A stretch of 40,285 bases of DNA from Alistipes sp. (GCA_017624955.1 JAGAMA010000027.1:1-40285); one strand, 5' to 3'. Counted from the stretch's first letter, positions 1 to 7,415 are shown. Program-made: numbers and translations. Notes: generated by a model not told the origin, from the letters alone.

Positions 1-22
1 CAGCTGGGGCTACTGAAAGAAC

Positions 23-109
23 CGTCATTCTGAGCCGTAGGCGAAGAATCTCTATTCAGTCAGACTGACACCGAAGAGATCCTTCGGTCGTTCCTTCCTC
101 AGGATGACG
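23..109. repeat. MITE-like intergenic inverted repeat
   Basis: The left arm begins CGTCATTCTGAG and continues to GAAGAATCTC. The right arm runs from GAGATCCTTCGG to CTCAGGATGACG, so the two ends pair imperfectly around a loop of about 20 nt. This GTCATyCTGAG/GAAGrATCTC pattern resembles non-coding intergenic repeats common in many bacterial genomes (general knowledge). There is no coding signal in it. It lies downstream of the ATPase gene at 322-1518, beyond another repeat. Confidence 0.55.
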
Positions 110-170
110 AACACGCGTGAGCGGTCGTCGGGCTTTTGGTCTGGGCCAGCTGGGGCTACTGAAAAAAAGT

Positions 171-209
171 CAGTGGGCTCAGTGGCCTCAGTGGGCTCAG
201 TGAGCTCAG
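171..209. repeat. Degenerate 9-bp tandem repeat (GGCTCAGTG type)
   Basis: Units such as GGCTCAGTG, GCCTCAGTG, GGCTCAGTG and AGCTCAGCT follow each other with a 9-bp period. The same kind of 9-mer appears at 1919-1950, 6791-6822 and 12250-12292, always between genes and usually next to a larger hairpin repeat. It looks non-coding. Confidence 0.6.
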
Positions 210-317
210 CTCCTTTAGCTGACTGCTGACAGCTGATCGCTGACAGCTCTTCGTAACACAGTAACATCGTAACACGGTAACAGGGATGCACCCCTTGTTA
301 CGCTGTTACGATGTTAC
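207..317 (-). repeat. Composite intergenic repeat, copy 1 (CTGTCAG tract plus GTAAC hairpin)
   Basis: Read on the minus strand this starts with GTAACATCGTAACA, passes a GC-rich centre (GGGGTGCATCCC), returns with TGTTAC repeats, and ends in a tract built from CTGTCAGC and GATCAGCTG. The GTAAC and GTTAC parts are complementary, so the first half folds into a long hairpin. It begins 5 nt after the stop of the ATPase gene on that strand and could act as its terminator or 3' stabiliser. Copies 2 (1807-1926) and 3 (6624-6750) match it closely; copy 2 is in opposite orientation. Confidence 0.75.
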
Positions 318-321
318 TCGG

Positions 322-1518
322 TTACTCGATCTCCTCCTGAGCAGAGGGGCTGTCGGCAGGGGGCAGGTCGGGCAGCGAGACGATTCGGGAGAGTTCGTCA
401 TACCGCATCAGGCCGCGGCGTATGGCACGCGAGACGCGCATCTTGGCTACACCCTCGGAGCATCCGCGCTCGCGGAGCTTATGGATCAGCACGCTGCGCT
501 CCACAGCGCCACCAAACTCCCTGCGCAGGAGCGCAAGCTCGGGGCTCTCCTTCGGTTCATCCCTCGGCATGTCGGTCGGGACGGGGATGCCTTCGTCGAT
601 CGGGTTCTCGATGTGGAAGGCGAACCGCTCGAAGGGTTCGTTGCGGCAGAACTGCGGCTCCACGACGGAGCGTTCACCCACCTTGTGCACATAGAGCACC
701 GTCTCGGCCTTGCGTTGCAGCGACGAGCCTACATGGCCACGCGCCTTGTCGCTGTTGGGGTTCGTATGCAACACCGACAGGATGTGGCAGGAGTAGAGGC
801 TCGAGAGAGCCATCAGCTCCATCACAATACGCTCACTCTCCTCCAGGTCGTTCGTATTGTACTGAAGATCGGCAATGCCGTCGATGACGACCAATTTAGG
901 TCGCCACGCCTCGATGGCTTGCCTCAGGATCGACATGCGCTCCTTGGGAGGCTCTTCACGCAGGGCGTAGAGCTTCATCAAGGGGTGTATCGTCGTCGGG
1001 TCGTTCCACCCCGTGAGGTGGGTGATACGACGGGCAATCTTCCTTACATGCAGTGCCGATTGCTCCGTATCGACCCAAAGAACACGACCTATACGGCGCT
1101 GAAAACCATTCTCTTGCGCCGTCATACCCGGCACCTTCAGCAGGTCGCCCACAATGGCCGTGCAGAGAAAGGATTTCTTGCTCTTCGCCTCGCCCACGAT
1201 GGCCGAGAGGTTACCCTCCGAGCCGATCGTCATGCCGTAGCGAGCGATCACGGGCTTCGGCTCTTTGAGCTGTTGGCTCAAATCAATCTCATAACGAGCC
1301 AACTGCTCCAAGGCCATTTCGCGCAGCTTGAGGCGCTCCTCCTGCGCCCTGAGGTCATCCGTAAGCTCCTTTTCGGCTTTGGCGATGACCTCGTCGGCAT
1401 GCTGCACCTCGGCAGCCGTTACGGGTTCAATAGTTGAACCCTCCGCAACCATTTTGCGGATGTTGAAGGGGTCATTCACCCCTTGCATACCCCCGTTCGA
1501 GGGTTGATTTTGATACAT
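322..1518 (-). CDS. RepA/KaiC-like AAA family ATPase (AAA_25 type), accessory
   Basis: A 398-residue protein of the RecA/KaiC-like ATPase group to which plasmid RepA helicases and many mobile-element 'AAA family ATPases' belong. A variant Walker A motif, GEAKSKKS, is at residues 109-116, VDTEQ at 149-153, and the Walker B strand LVVIDG at 209-214. A GHVGSSLQRKAET segment (261-273) would be the later catalytic/interface region. A basic helical C-terminus (about 342-378) looks like a small winged-helix DNA-binding domain. The first 90 residues are charged and helical. An upstream GTG (1551) is in frame, but the ATG at 1518 has the A/T-rich leader typical of Bacteroidota starts, so I prefer it. 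No primase, Rep or mobilisation partner is nearby, although such ATPases usually sit beside one. The gene interrupts a run of housekeeping genes and is bracketed by inverted repeats, suggesting acquired DNA. Helicase-type function is inferred. Confidence 0.75.
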   Translation of the reverse strand: MYQNQPSNGGMQGVNDPFNIRKMVAEGSTIEPVTAAEVQHADEVIAKAEKELTDDLRAQEERLKLREMALEQLARYEIDLSQQLKEPKPVIARYGMTIGSEGNLSAIVGEAKSKKSFLCTAIVGDLLKVPGMTAQENGFQRRIGRVLWVDTEQSALHVRKIARRITHLTGWNDPTTIHPLMKLYALREEPPKERMSILRQAIEAWRPKLVVIDGIADLQYNTNDLEESERIVMELMALSSLYSCHILSVLHTNPNSDKARGHVGSSLQRKAETVLYVHKVGERSVVEPQFCRNEPFERFAFHIENPIDEGIPVPTDMPRDEPKESPELALLRREFGGAVERSVLIHKLRERGCSEGVAKMRVSRAIRRGLMRYDELSRIVSLPDLPPADSPSAQEEIE

Positions 1519-1586
1519 AAATAAATAGTTATTTAGGTGTGGATGAATCACCCCGAACGATCGTTGAGGGGTATGGGAAGGGCTGT

Positions 1587-1629
1587 AGCCTTATTTATAT
1601 ATACCTATATATTATATAGTTATAAGGCT
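1587..1629 (-). promoter_or_regulatory. Hairpin in the leader of the ATPase gene
   Basis: AGCCTTAT (1587-1594) pairs with ATAAGGCT (1622-1629). The A/T-only interior contains the odd palindrome CTATATATTATATAG (1605-1619). It lies within the roughly 210-nt predicted 5' leader of the ATPase gene, between the promoter near 1740 and the ATG at 1518. A closely similar 20-mer occurs at 39643-39662. The regulatory role is inference. Confidence 0.45.
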
Positions 1630-1721
1630 TTACGGCACGCAGGGGTTTACGGATTGACCCTGCCGAATATGTGTCGTGTGATCGTTCGTCGCGGCGGCAG
1701 AACTCCGCCCGACTCTGTGAT

Positions 1722-1768
1722 GTACCAATTGGTACTGCAAATATACAATAATTTAACCCCGTTGTCAA
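1722..1768 (-). promoter_or_regulatory. Promoter of the ATPase gene with palindromic operator candidate
   Basis: On the minus strand a TTG -33 element (1766-1768) is followed after 20 nt by TATATTTG (1738-1745), matching the Bacteroidota consensus TTTG-N19-21-TAnnTTTG. Just downstream, where transcription should begin, is the perfect 14-bp palindrome GTACCAATTGGTAC (1722-1735). A palindrome over the start site is a typical place for a repressor to bind. No regulator gene is adjacent. Confidence 0.6.
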
Positions 1769-1806
1769 GTCTTTCGGGGATTTTTTTTGCAGGAGGGGGT
1801 AAAAAA

Positions 1807-1926
1807 GTAACATCGTAACAGCGTAACAAGGGGTGCACCCCTGTTACCGTGTTACTTTGTTACGATGTTACGAAGAGCTGTCAGCGATCAGCTGTCAGCA
1901 GTCAGCTAAAGGAGCTGAGGCCACTG
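1807..1926 (+). repeat. Composite intergenic repeat, copy 2
   Basis: Nearly identical to the reverse complement of 207-317: GTAACATCGTAACAGCG, then GGGGTGCACCCC, then GTTAC repeats, then the CTGTCAGCGATCAGCTGTC tract and AAAGGAGCTGAGG. Copies 1 and 3 each follow a stop codon directly in their own orientation. This copy does not: the gene to its left is transcribed away from it, and queA to its right ends 130 nt away in the opposite orientation. Copies 1 and 2 form an inverted pair around the ATPase gene. Confidence 0.75.
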
Positions 1927-1962
1927 GGGCAGCTGGGGCGACTGGGGCCTTTGACGGGACGG

Positions 1963-2054
1963 CCTATGAGCCTTATGAGCCCTATGGGACCTATGGGGTT
2001 TTGGGCTTGGTGCTTATAGGCCTCATAGGTCTTATAGGTCTCATAGCTCCTATT
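1963..2054. repeat. 9-bp-period inverted repeat (CCTATGAGC / CTCATAGGT units)
   Basis: The left half is four 9-mers (CCTATGAGC, CTTATGAGC, CCTATGGGA, CCTATGGGG). After a short G/T-rich spacer, the right half consists of 9-mers of complementary sense (CTTATAGGC, CTCATAGGT, CTTATAGGT, CTCATAGCT). The halves can pair into a long imperfect hairpin. It ends at the stop codon of queA (2056), so it may serve as the queA 3' terminator or stabiliser. It is preceded by 9-mers of the ACTGGGGC type (1919-1950). Confidence 0.65.
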
Positions 2055-2055
2055 A

Positions 2056-3264
2056 TCATTTCATCAGCAGCGACGAGTCGCCGTAGCTCAGGAAGCGGAA
2101 GTCGTTATCGAGGGCGTAGCGGTAGATCGCACGCCAATCCTCGCCCACATAGGCCGAGACGAGCAGCAGCAGGGTCGAGGAGGGTTGGTGGAAGTTGGTA
2201 ATGATGTGGCTCACGATGCGGAATCGGTAGCCCAGGGGGGTAATCATGATCTGCGTCGAGCACTTCAGGCGCTCTAACCCCGCACGCTCCAGGTAGCCGA
2301 TCAGCTCCTGCAGCGCCTCCGCCCCCGTAAAGTCGGCAGGCAGGTCGTAGAGCTCCCACTGACCGATCGTGCGCCCTTCGTCGGGCGTACCCCCCTGGCG
2401 GATGCGCCAACCGAGGGCAGCCAAAGACTCCAGGGTGCGCACCGAGGTCGTACCTACGGCCGTGACATGTCCCTGCTTTTCGAGCAGGTCGCGGAGCGTT
2501 GCGAGCTGAATTTCAAAGTGTTCCGTGTGCATCGGGTGCTTCGTGGCATCCTGCTCCTTCACGGGCAGGAAAGTGCCTGCGCCGACATGGAGGGTTACCT
2601 CGCCAAAGCGGTAGCCGCGCCCCTTCATCTGATCGATCAACTCGGGCGTGAAGTGCAGACCCGCCGTGGGGGCTGCCACCGAACCCTCGAACTTCGAATA
2701 GACGGTCTGGTAGCGCGTGTTGTCGATCTCCTGGCTCTCACGATTCAGGTACGGAGGGATCGGAATGCGCCCCAGCAGCTCCAGCAGCTCGCCAAAGGTC
2801 ATCCGTGCCGACCACTCGAAGCGGATCACCTGCTCGCGTCCCTTCTCCCCCTCGCGGTAGGCGCGCAGCCACTCCTCACGCCCCTCGTGGCAGAAGTTGA
2901 TCTCCACATAGCCCTCCTTCCACCTCTTCGAACCGCCGACAATGCAGCTCCACGAGCAGCGCTCGGTGGCCGCGAGGGCACGCTCATAGTCGGCCGGTGT
3001 GTGGGGTTCGAGGCAGAAGACCTCGATGCGGGCACCCGAGGGTTTGTGCATGATGATACGGGCACGGATCACCTTCGTATTGTTGAAGACGAGCATCTCC
3101 CCCTCGGGCAGGAAGTCGCCCACAGAGCGAAAGTGGCTCTGAGTGATCTCGCCCCCGCGATAGACGAGGAGCTTGGACGAGGAGCGCTCTTCGAGCGGAA
3201 ATTTGGCGATGCGCTCATCCGGAAGCTCGTAATTATAGTCGTTGATGTCGATGTATCTCTCCAT
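2056..3264 (-). CDS. queA: S-adenosylmethionine:tRNA ribosyltransferase-isomerase
   Basis: QueA transfers and isomerises the ribosyl part of S-adenosylmethionine onto 7-aminomethyl-7-deazaguanine at the tRNA wobble position, making epoxyqueuosine. Family signatures are present in order: FNNTKVIRARI near residue 60, PPYLNR near 194, YQTVYSKFEGSVAAPTAGLH near 208-228, LHVGAGTFLPV near 250, and TNFHQPSSTLLLLVSAYVG near 360. At 402 residues it is longer than the roughly 356-residue E. coli enzyme, mainly through extra sequence around residues 85-150, as in other Bacteroidota (general knowledge). It starts at ATG 3264, divergent from nadB with 82 bp between. Cytoplasmic, and expected to be intact. 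Confidence 0.95.
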   Translation of the reverse strand: MERYIDINDYNYELPDERIAKFPLEERSSSKLLVYRGGEITQSHFRSVGDFLPEGEMLVFNNTKVIRARIIMHKPSGARIEVFCLEPHTPADYERALAATERCSWSCIVGGSKRWKEGYVEINFCHEGREEWLRAYREGEKGREQVIRFEWSARMTFGELLELLGRIPIPPYLNRESQEIDNTRYQTVYSKFEGSVAAPTAGLHFTPELIDQMKGRGYRFGEVTLHVGAGTFLPVKEQDATKHPMHTEHFEIQLATLRDLLEKQGHVTAVGTTSVRTLESLAALGWRIRQGGTPDEGRTIGQWELYDLPADFTGAEALQELIGYLERAGLERLKCSTQIMITPLGYRFRIVSHIITNFHQPSSTLLLLVSAYVGEDWRAIYRYALDNDFRFLSYGDSSLLMK

Positions 3265-3283
3265 TATTTGGCCGTTTAGGCGA

Positions 3284-3311
3284 CAAAATTACAAAGAATT
3301 TTCTAACTTTG
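3284..3311. promoter_or_regulatory. Divergent queA / nadB promoter region
   Basis: The 82-bp gap between queA and nadB holds two -7 elements facing opposite ways: TAATTTTG on the minus strand (3284-3291) for queA and TAACTTTG on the plus strand (3304-3311) for nadB. Neither has a clear TTTG at -33, so these are weaker matches than the other promoters listed. Because they are only 12 bp apart, expression of the two genes could be mutually influenced. Confidence 0.45.
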
Positions 3312-3346
3312 TGGCGCTGAGAAGCACGATATAAAACTAAACACCC

Positions 3347-4900
3347 ATGAAAACCGATTTTTTGGTGATCGGCTCGGGCGCAGCAGGACTCTCCTTCGCG
3401 CTCAAAGCAGCCGAAAAGGGCCATGTGACGATTGTCACCAAAGGCGAGATGATCGAGTGCAACACGAACTATGCCCAGGGCGGCATCTGTTCGGTAACCT
3501 ACGAACCCGACACCTTCGAGAAGCACATCACCGACACGCTCGTCTGCGGTGCGGGCAAGTGCGACGAGCAGGCCGTGGAGCTGGTCGTAAGACGCGCTCC
3601 GGAGCTGATCCAAGACCTCATAGCCTGGGGTACGCGCTTCAACAAGACCCCCGACGGGCGCTTCGAGCTCAACCGCGAGGGCGGCCACACGGAGCACCGC
3701 ATCCTCCACTACGAGGACCTCACGGGTGCCGAGATCGAGCGTGCACTCGTCAGCTCGGTGCGTGAGCACCCCAACATCACCGTCCTGGAGCACCACTTCG
3801 CCATCGACCTGCTGACGCAGCACCACTTGGGCGAGTTCGTCACGCGCCACACGCGCAACATCACCTGCTTCGGTGCCTATGTCCTCAACGAGCTCACGGG
3901 CGAGATTCAGACCATGCTCTCGCGCTTCACGATCGTAGCCACGGGTGGCTGTGGGCAGATCTACTCCTCGACCTCGAATCCCCATGTGGCCACGGGCGAC
4001 GGTATTGCGATGTGCCACCGCGCCAAGGCCCTGACCGAGAACATGGAGTTCATCCAATTCCACCCCACGACCCTCTACAACCCGGGCGAAACGCCCAACT
4101 TCCTCATCACGGAGGCGATGCGCGGCTTCGGTGCGATCCTCCGCCTGCAGAGTGGCGAGGAGTTCATGGATAAGTACCACCCGATGAAGTCGCTCGCACC
4201 GCGTGACATCACGGCACGCGCCATCTACCGCGAGATGACCCGTCGTGGCGAGGATTATGTCTACCTCGATGTGACCCACAAACCTGCCGATGCGATCCGC
4301 GACCACTTCCCCAACATCTACGAGAAGTGTCTCTCGATCGGCATCGATATCACGAAGGATTGGATTCCCGTCACACCCGCAGCCCACTACTCCTGCGGCG
4401 GTGTGAAGGTCAATCTGCACGGTGAGACCTCCATCAAGCGCCTCTACGCCTTGGGCGAGGCCTCCTGCACGGGTCTGCATGGCGCTAACCGCCTGGCCTC
4501 GAACTCGCTCATCGAGGCGGTGGTCTATGGCGACCAGGCTGCCAAGCACACCATCGAACGCTTCGACAAGGTGGGCTTCCAGGAGGGTATTCCCGATTGG
4601 GACTTCGAGGGTACGCAACACACGGAGGAGATGCTGATGCTCATCCAGTCGAAACGCGAGGTGCAGTCCATCATGTCGAACTATGTGGGCATCGTCCGCT
4701 CGAACCTCTCGCTGAAGCGCGCCATGCACCGCCTCTCGATCCTCTTCGAGGAGACCGAGGAGCTCTACAACAAAACGAAGCCCGTGCGTGAGCTGTGCGA
4801 GCTGCGCAACATGATCGCCGTGGCCTACCTGGTGATCAAGCAGGGCCGCGAACTGAAGGAGTCGGTCGGCTGCCACTACAACTCGGATTACAAGAAATAA
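3347..4900 (+). CDS. nadB: L-aspartate oxidase
   Basis: NadB oxidises L-aspartate to iminoaspartate with FAD, the first step of de novo NAD synthesis; quinolinate synthase NadA uses the product. The N-terminus carries the FAD dinucleotide fold (VIGSGAAGLSFALKA, about residues 7-21) followed by NTNYAQGGI (about 40). The fumarate reductase-type active-site segment EFIQFHPT and LAPRDITARAI are present, as is the C-terminal HGANRLASNSLIEA near 375-390. The length of 517 residues is close to the 540 of E. coli NadB. No nadA or nadC is adjacent. Start ATG 3347 follows an A-rich leader. The soluble enzyme looks complete. Confidence 0.95.
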   Translation: MKTDFLVIGSGAAGLSFALKAAEKGHVTIVTKGEMIECNTNYAQGGICSVTYEPDTFEKHITDTLVCGAGKCDEQAVELVVRRAPELIQDLIAWGTRFNKTPDGRFELNREGGHTEHRILHYEDLTGAEIERALVSSVREHPNITVLEHHFAIDLLTQHHLGEFVTRHTRNITCFGAYVLNELTGEIQTMLSRFTIVATGGCGQIYSSTSNPHVATGDGIAMCHRAKALTENMEFIQFHPTTLYNPGETPNFLITEAMRGFGAILRLQSGEEFMDKYHPMKSLAPRDITARAIYREMTRRGEDYVYLDVTHKPADAIRDHFPNIYEKCLSIGIDITKDWIPVTPAAHYSCGGVKVNLHGETSIKRLYALGEASCTGLHGANRLASNSLIEAVVYGDQAAKHTIERFDKVGFQEGIPDWDFEGTQHTEEMLMLIQSKREVQSIMSNYVGIVRSNLSLKRAMHRLSILFEETEELYNKTKPVRELCELRNMIAVAYLVIKQGRELKESVGCHYNSDYKK

Positions 4901-5011
4901 GGTTTCTTAAAGTTTCTTAAGGTTTCTTAAAGTGCCTTAAAGTAAATCCTTAAGCACCCTTAAGTACCCTTAAAAGCTGACCGCTGACTGCTGACCGCTG
5001 ACCACTGAATG
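4901..5011. repeat. Short-period intergenic repeats (CTTAA and GCTGACC units)
   Basis: Ten-base units (GGTTTCTTAA, AGTTTCTTAA, GGTTTCTTAA, AGTGCCTTAA) are followed by CCTTAAGCA/CCCTTAAGTA/CCCTTAAAAG units and then GCTGACCGCTGACTGCTGACC. The two CTTAA blocks are roughly complementary and can fold together. It fills the nadB-prfC gap. I see no convincing promoter for prfC here, although prfC must be transcribed through it or from within it. A short CTTAAG tract of the same kind lies at 32420-32440. Confidence 0.6.
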
Positions 5012-5027
5012 CTAATAAACGATATAA

Positions 5028-6611
5028 ATGACTTTACAGGAAGAGATTACACGAAGAAGAACCTTTGCCGTCATCGCTCACCCCGATGCCGGTAAGACGA
5101 CCCTCACGGAGAAGCTACTCCTTTTTGGTGGCGCTATTCATGTGGCAGGTGCCGTGAAGAGCAATAAGATTAAGAAGGGAGCCACCTCCGACTTTATGGA
5201 GATCGAGCGCCAGCGCGGTATCTCGGTCGCTACGTCGGTCATGGGCTTCGAGTACCAGGGTGCCAAGATCAACATCCTCGATACGCCGGGTCACGAGGAC
5301 TTTGCCGAGGATACCTACCGCACGCTGACAGCCGTGGATTCGGTGATCATCGTCATCGACGGTGCCAAGGGTGTCGAGGCGCAGACGCGCAAGCTGATGG
5401 ATGTCTGCCGCATGCGCAACACGCCCGTCATTGTCTTTATCAACAAGCTCGACCGCCCCTCGAAAGAGCCCTTCGAGCTGTTGGACGAGGTCGAGGCGGA
5501 GCTTAAGATCAAGGTGCGCCCCCTGGCCTTCCCCATCTCGAACGGCCCTACGTTCAAGGGTGTCTATAACCTCTACGAGAAGAACCTCTCGCTCTTCACG
5601 TCGGACGAGAAGCTCACGGCAGATGCCTCGACGGTCGATTTCTCGGACCTCGCATCGCCCGAGCTGGATGGCTACATCGGTCCGAAATATGCCGATCAGC
5701 TGCGCCAGGATGTCGAGCTGGTGGAGGGTGTCTATGACGAGTTCGACCACGAAGCCTACCTGCGTGGCGAGCTGGCCCCCGTATTCTTCGGCTCGGCCGT
5801 CAATAACTTCGGTGTGCGCGAACTCTTGGAGTGCTTCATCCGCATCGCCCCCTCGCCCCGTCCTGCCCCCACGGTGGAGCGCACGGTAAGCCCCGATGAG
5901 GGGAAGATGACGGGCTTCGTCTTTAAGATCCATGCCAACATGGACCCCAACCACCGCGACCGCATCGCCTTCATGAAGATCTGCTCGGGTAAGTTCGAAC
6001 GCAACAAGAACTACCTCCATGTGCGTAGCGGCAAGCAGCTCAAGTTCTCCTCGCCCACGGCCTTCATGGCCGAGAAGAAGTCGGTCATCGACGAGGCCTT
6101 CCCGGGCGATATCGTGGGTCTGCACGACACGGGTAACTTCAAGATCGGCGACACGTTCACCGAGGGCGAGAAGCTCAAATTTACGGGCATCCCCTCCTTT
6201 GCACCGGAGCAGTTCCGCTACATCGAGAATGCCGACCCGCTGAAGTTCAAGCAGTTGGCCAAGGGTGTCGATCAGCTCATGGATGAGGGTGTGGCCCAGC
6301 TCTTCACCTCGTCGCTCAACGGTCGCAAGATCATCGGCACGGTGGGTGCTCTGCAGTTTGAGGTGATCCAGTACCGCCTCGAGCACGAGTATAACGCCTC
6401 GTGCCGCTGGGAGCCGATTTCGATCTACAAGGCTTGCTGGATTGAGAGTGACAATGAGGAGCAACTGCGTGATTTCAAGCGCCGTAAGCATACCAACATG
6501 GCTGTCGACAAGCATGGCCGCGATGTCTTCCTGGCCGACACGAGCTACGCCCTCGCCTTGGCACAGGAGAACTTCAAGGATATCCGCTTCTACTTCACCT
6601 CGGAGATTTAA
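5028..6611 (+). CDS. prfC: Peptide chain release factor 3
   Basis: RF3 is a translational GTPase that removes RF1/RF2 from the ribosome after termination. The GTPase motifs are intact: HPDAGKTT (G1, residues 18-25), DTPGHEDF (G3, 85-92) and NKLD (G4, 139-142). The RF3 signature region [20 protein letters not shown] is at 47-66. The C-terminal domain III ([20 protein letters not shown]) is present. At 527 residues it matches E. coli RF3 (529). Start ATG 5028 follows CGATATAA. A composite hairpin repeat begins 12 nt after the stop. Confidence 0.95.
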   Translation: MTLQEEITRRRTFAVIAHPDAGKTTLTEKLLLFGGAIHVAGAVKSNKIKKGATSDFMEIERQRGISVATSVMGFEYQGAKINILDTPGHEDFAEDTYRTLTAVDSVIIVIDGAKGVEAQTRKLMDVCRMRNTPVIVFINKLDRPSKEPFELLDEVEAELKIKVRPLAFPISNGPTFKGVYNLYEKNLSLFTSDEKLTADASTVDFSDLASPELDGYIGPKYADQLRQDVELVEGVYDEFDHEAYLRGELAPVFFGSAVNNFGVRELLECFIRIAPSPRPAPTVERTVSPDEGKMTGFVFKIHANMDPNHRDRIAFMKICSGKFERNKNYLHVRSGKQLKFSSPTAFMAEKKSVIDEAFPGDIVGLHDTGNFKIGDTFTEGEKLKFTGIPSFAPEQFRYIENADPLKFKQLAKGVDQLMDEGVAQLFTSSLNGRKIIGTVGALQFEVIQYRLEHEYNASCRWEPISIYKACWIESDNEEQLRDFKRRKHTNMAVDKHGRDVFLADTSYALALAQENFKDIRFYFTSEI

Positions 6612-6623
6612 CCCTCGGTCGGA

Positions 6624-6750
6624 GTAACAACGTAACATCGTAACAACGTAACAGAAACACACACCTGTTACTTGGTTACGATGTTACTTTTTTTACGAAG
6701 AGCTGTCAGCGATCAGCTGTCAGCAGTCAGCTAAAGGAGCTGAGGCCACT
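6624..6750 (+). repeat. Composite intergenic repeat, copy 3
   Basis: Starts with 8-bp units (GTAACAAC, GTAACATC, GTAACAAC, GTAACA), then a short A/C spacer, GTTAC units of complementary sense, and the CTGTCAGCGATCAGCTGTC tract and AAAGGAGCTGAGG shared with copies 1 and 2. It begins 12 nt after the prfC stop in the same relation as copy 1 to its gene. The hairpin centre differs from copies 1 and 2, but pairing of the arms is kept. The following 6751-6860 has 9-mers (GTGGCCCCA, GTTGCCCCA, GTGGGCCCA) and no gene. Confidence 0.75.
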
Positions 6751-6860
6751 GGCTATTCAGCTCCACAGCCCCGAACCACCTCCCCCAATAGTGGCCCCAG
6801 TTGCCCCAGTGGGCCCAGCTACACGCTGTCAAAGTCAACGGTGATTAGCACCCCGTGCAG

Positions 6861-7200
6861 GATGACTGAATTGGCTGCTGCGCAGGCAAAGCCTGCTCCG
6901 CGACGCCGATCCAGGCGGCTCCCTTGGGGAGATTACAAAGTCTCGCGCAAAGCTCCTTGCAAACTCTTCGCGGTCAGGATGACTGAATTGGCTGCTGCGC
7001 AGGCAGAGCCTGCTCCGCGACGCCGATCCAGGCGGTTCCCTTGGGGAGATTACAAAGTCTCGCGCAAAGCTCCTTGCAAACTCTTCGCGGTCGGGATGAC
7101 TGAATTGGCTGCTGCGCAGGCAAAGCCTGCTCCGCGACGCCGATCCAGGTGGCTCCCTTGGGGAGATTACAAAGTCTTGCGCAAAGCTCCTTTCGCGGAG
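6861..7200. repeat. 117-bp tandem repeat, three units
   Basis: The unit starting GATGACTGAATTGGCTGCTG begins at 6861, 6978 and 7095, exactly 117 bp apart. The units differ by only a few bases (for example GGCAAAGCC versus GGCAGAGCC); the third is shortened near its end. Each contains the small palindromes GCAGGCAAAGCCTGC and TCCCTTGGGGAGA. Because 117 is a multiple of three, open frames run through on both strands, but no start context or recognisable protein is visible, so I take it as non-coding. The near identity implies recent amplification. Confidence 0.8.
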
Positions 7201-7203
7201 CGA

Positions 7204-7262
7204 AAGCTTTTGTTTTCCCTACCCCGCCCCGTGCAAGCACGGGCGGGTAGAAAAAACAAAAG
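7204..7262. terminator. Long GC-rich hairpin downstream of tRNA-Pro
   Basis: GCTTTTGTTTT (7206-7216) pairs with AAAACAAAAGC at the far end. Inside, CTACCCCGCCCCGTGC pairs with GCACGGGCGGGTAG around an AA loop with one bulged C. The stem of about 25 bp works on both strands. It lies after the tRNA-Pro terminator and at the end of the tandem repeat, so it may insulate both sides. Confidence 0.65.
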
Positions 7263-7288
7263 CCCTCGATCTTTCGATCGAAGGCTTT
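7257..7288 (-). terminator. Rho-independent terminator of tRNA-Pro
   Basis: On the minus strand AAAGCCTTCGATC pairs with GATCGAGGGCTTT around a short GAAA-type loop, followed by TTGTTTTTT. It starts about 14 nt after the tRNA 3' end. Confidence 0.75.
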
Positions 7289-7301
7289 GCGCTCAACTTT
7301 G

Positions 7302-7376
7302 TCGGGATGACTGGATTCGAACCAGCGACAACACGCCCCCCAGACGTGTACTCTAACCGGGCTGAGCTACATCCCG
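7302..7376 (-). tRNA. tRNA-Pro (anticodon GGG)
   Basis: On the minus strand the acceptor arms CGGGATG and CATCCCG pair over 7 bp with discriminator A at 7302. The D arm is TAGCTCAGCCCGGTTAGAGTA. The anticodon arm is CACGT, loop CTGGGGG, then GCGTG, giving anticodon GGG. The T arm contains GGTTCGAATCC. CCA is not encoded. It has its own promoter and terminator. Confidence 0.93.
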
Positions 7377-7415
7377 AGTTCCACACTCCGCAAGTTTACC
7401 TCGCGTTTGGGACTG

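Noticed and set aside
1595-1813. Small minus-strand open frame before the ATPase gene
   Set aside because: It spans the predicted promoter and palindrome and enters the repeat at 1807, so it cannot be made from that promoter; no family features.
3233-4876. Long open frame (547 codons) on the minus strand opposite nadB
   Set aside because: It is antisense to a complete L-aspartate oxidase, its protein is the low-complexity His/Asp/Arg/Leu mix typical of reverse-strand shadows, and it overlaps the queA start.
6861-7200. Tandem repeat considered as a CRISPR array
   Set aside because: Units are contiguous 117-bp copies without unique spacers, and no cas gene is present.
6841-7356. Plus-strand open frame of 171 codons through the 117-bp repeats and tRNA-Pro
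   Set aside because: The frame stays open only because the unit length is a multiple of three, and it runs into the antisense of a tRNA gene; no start context.
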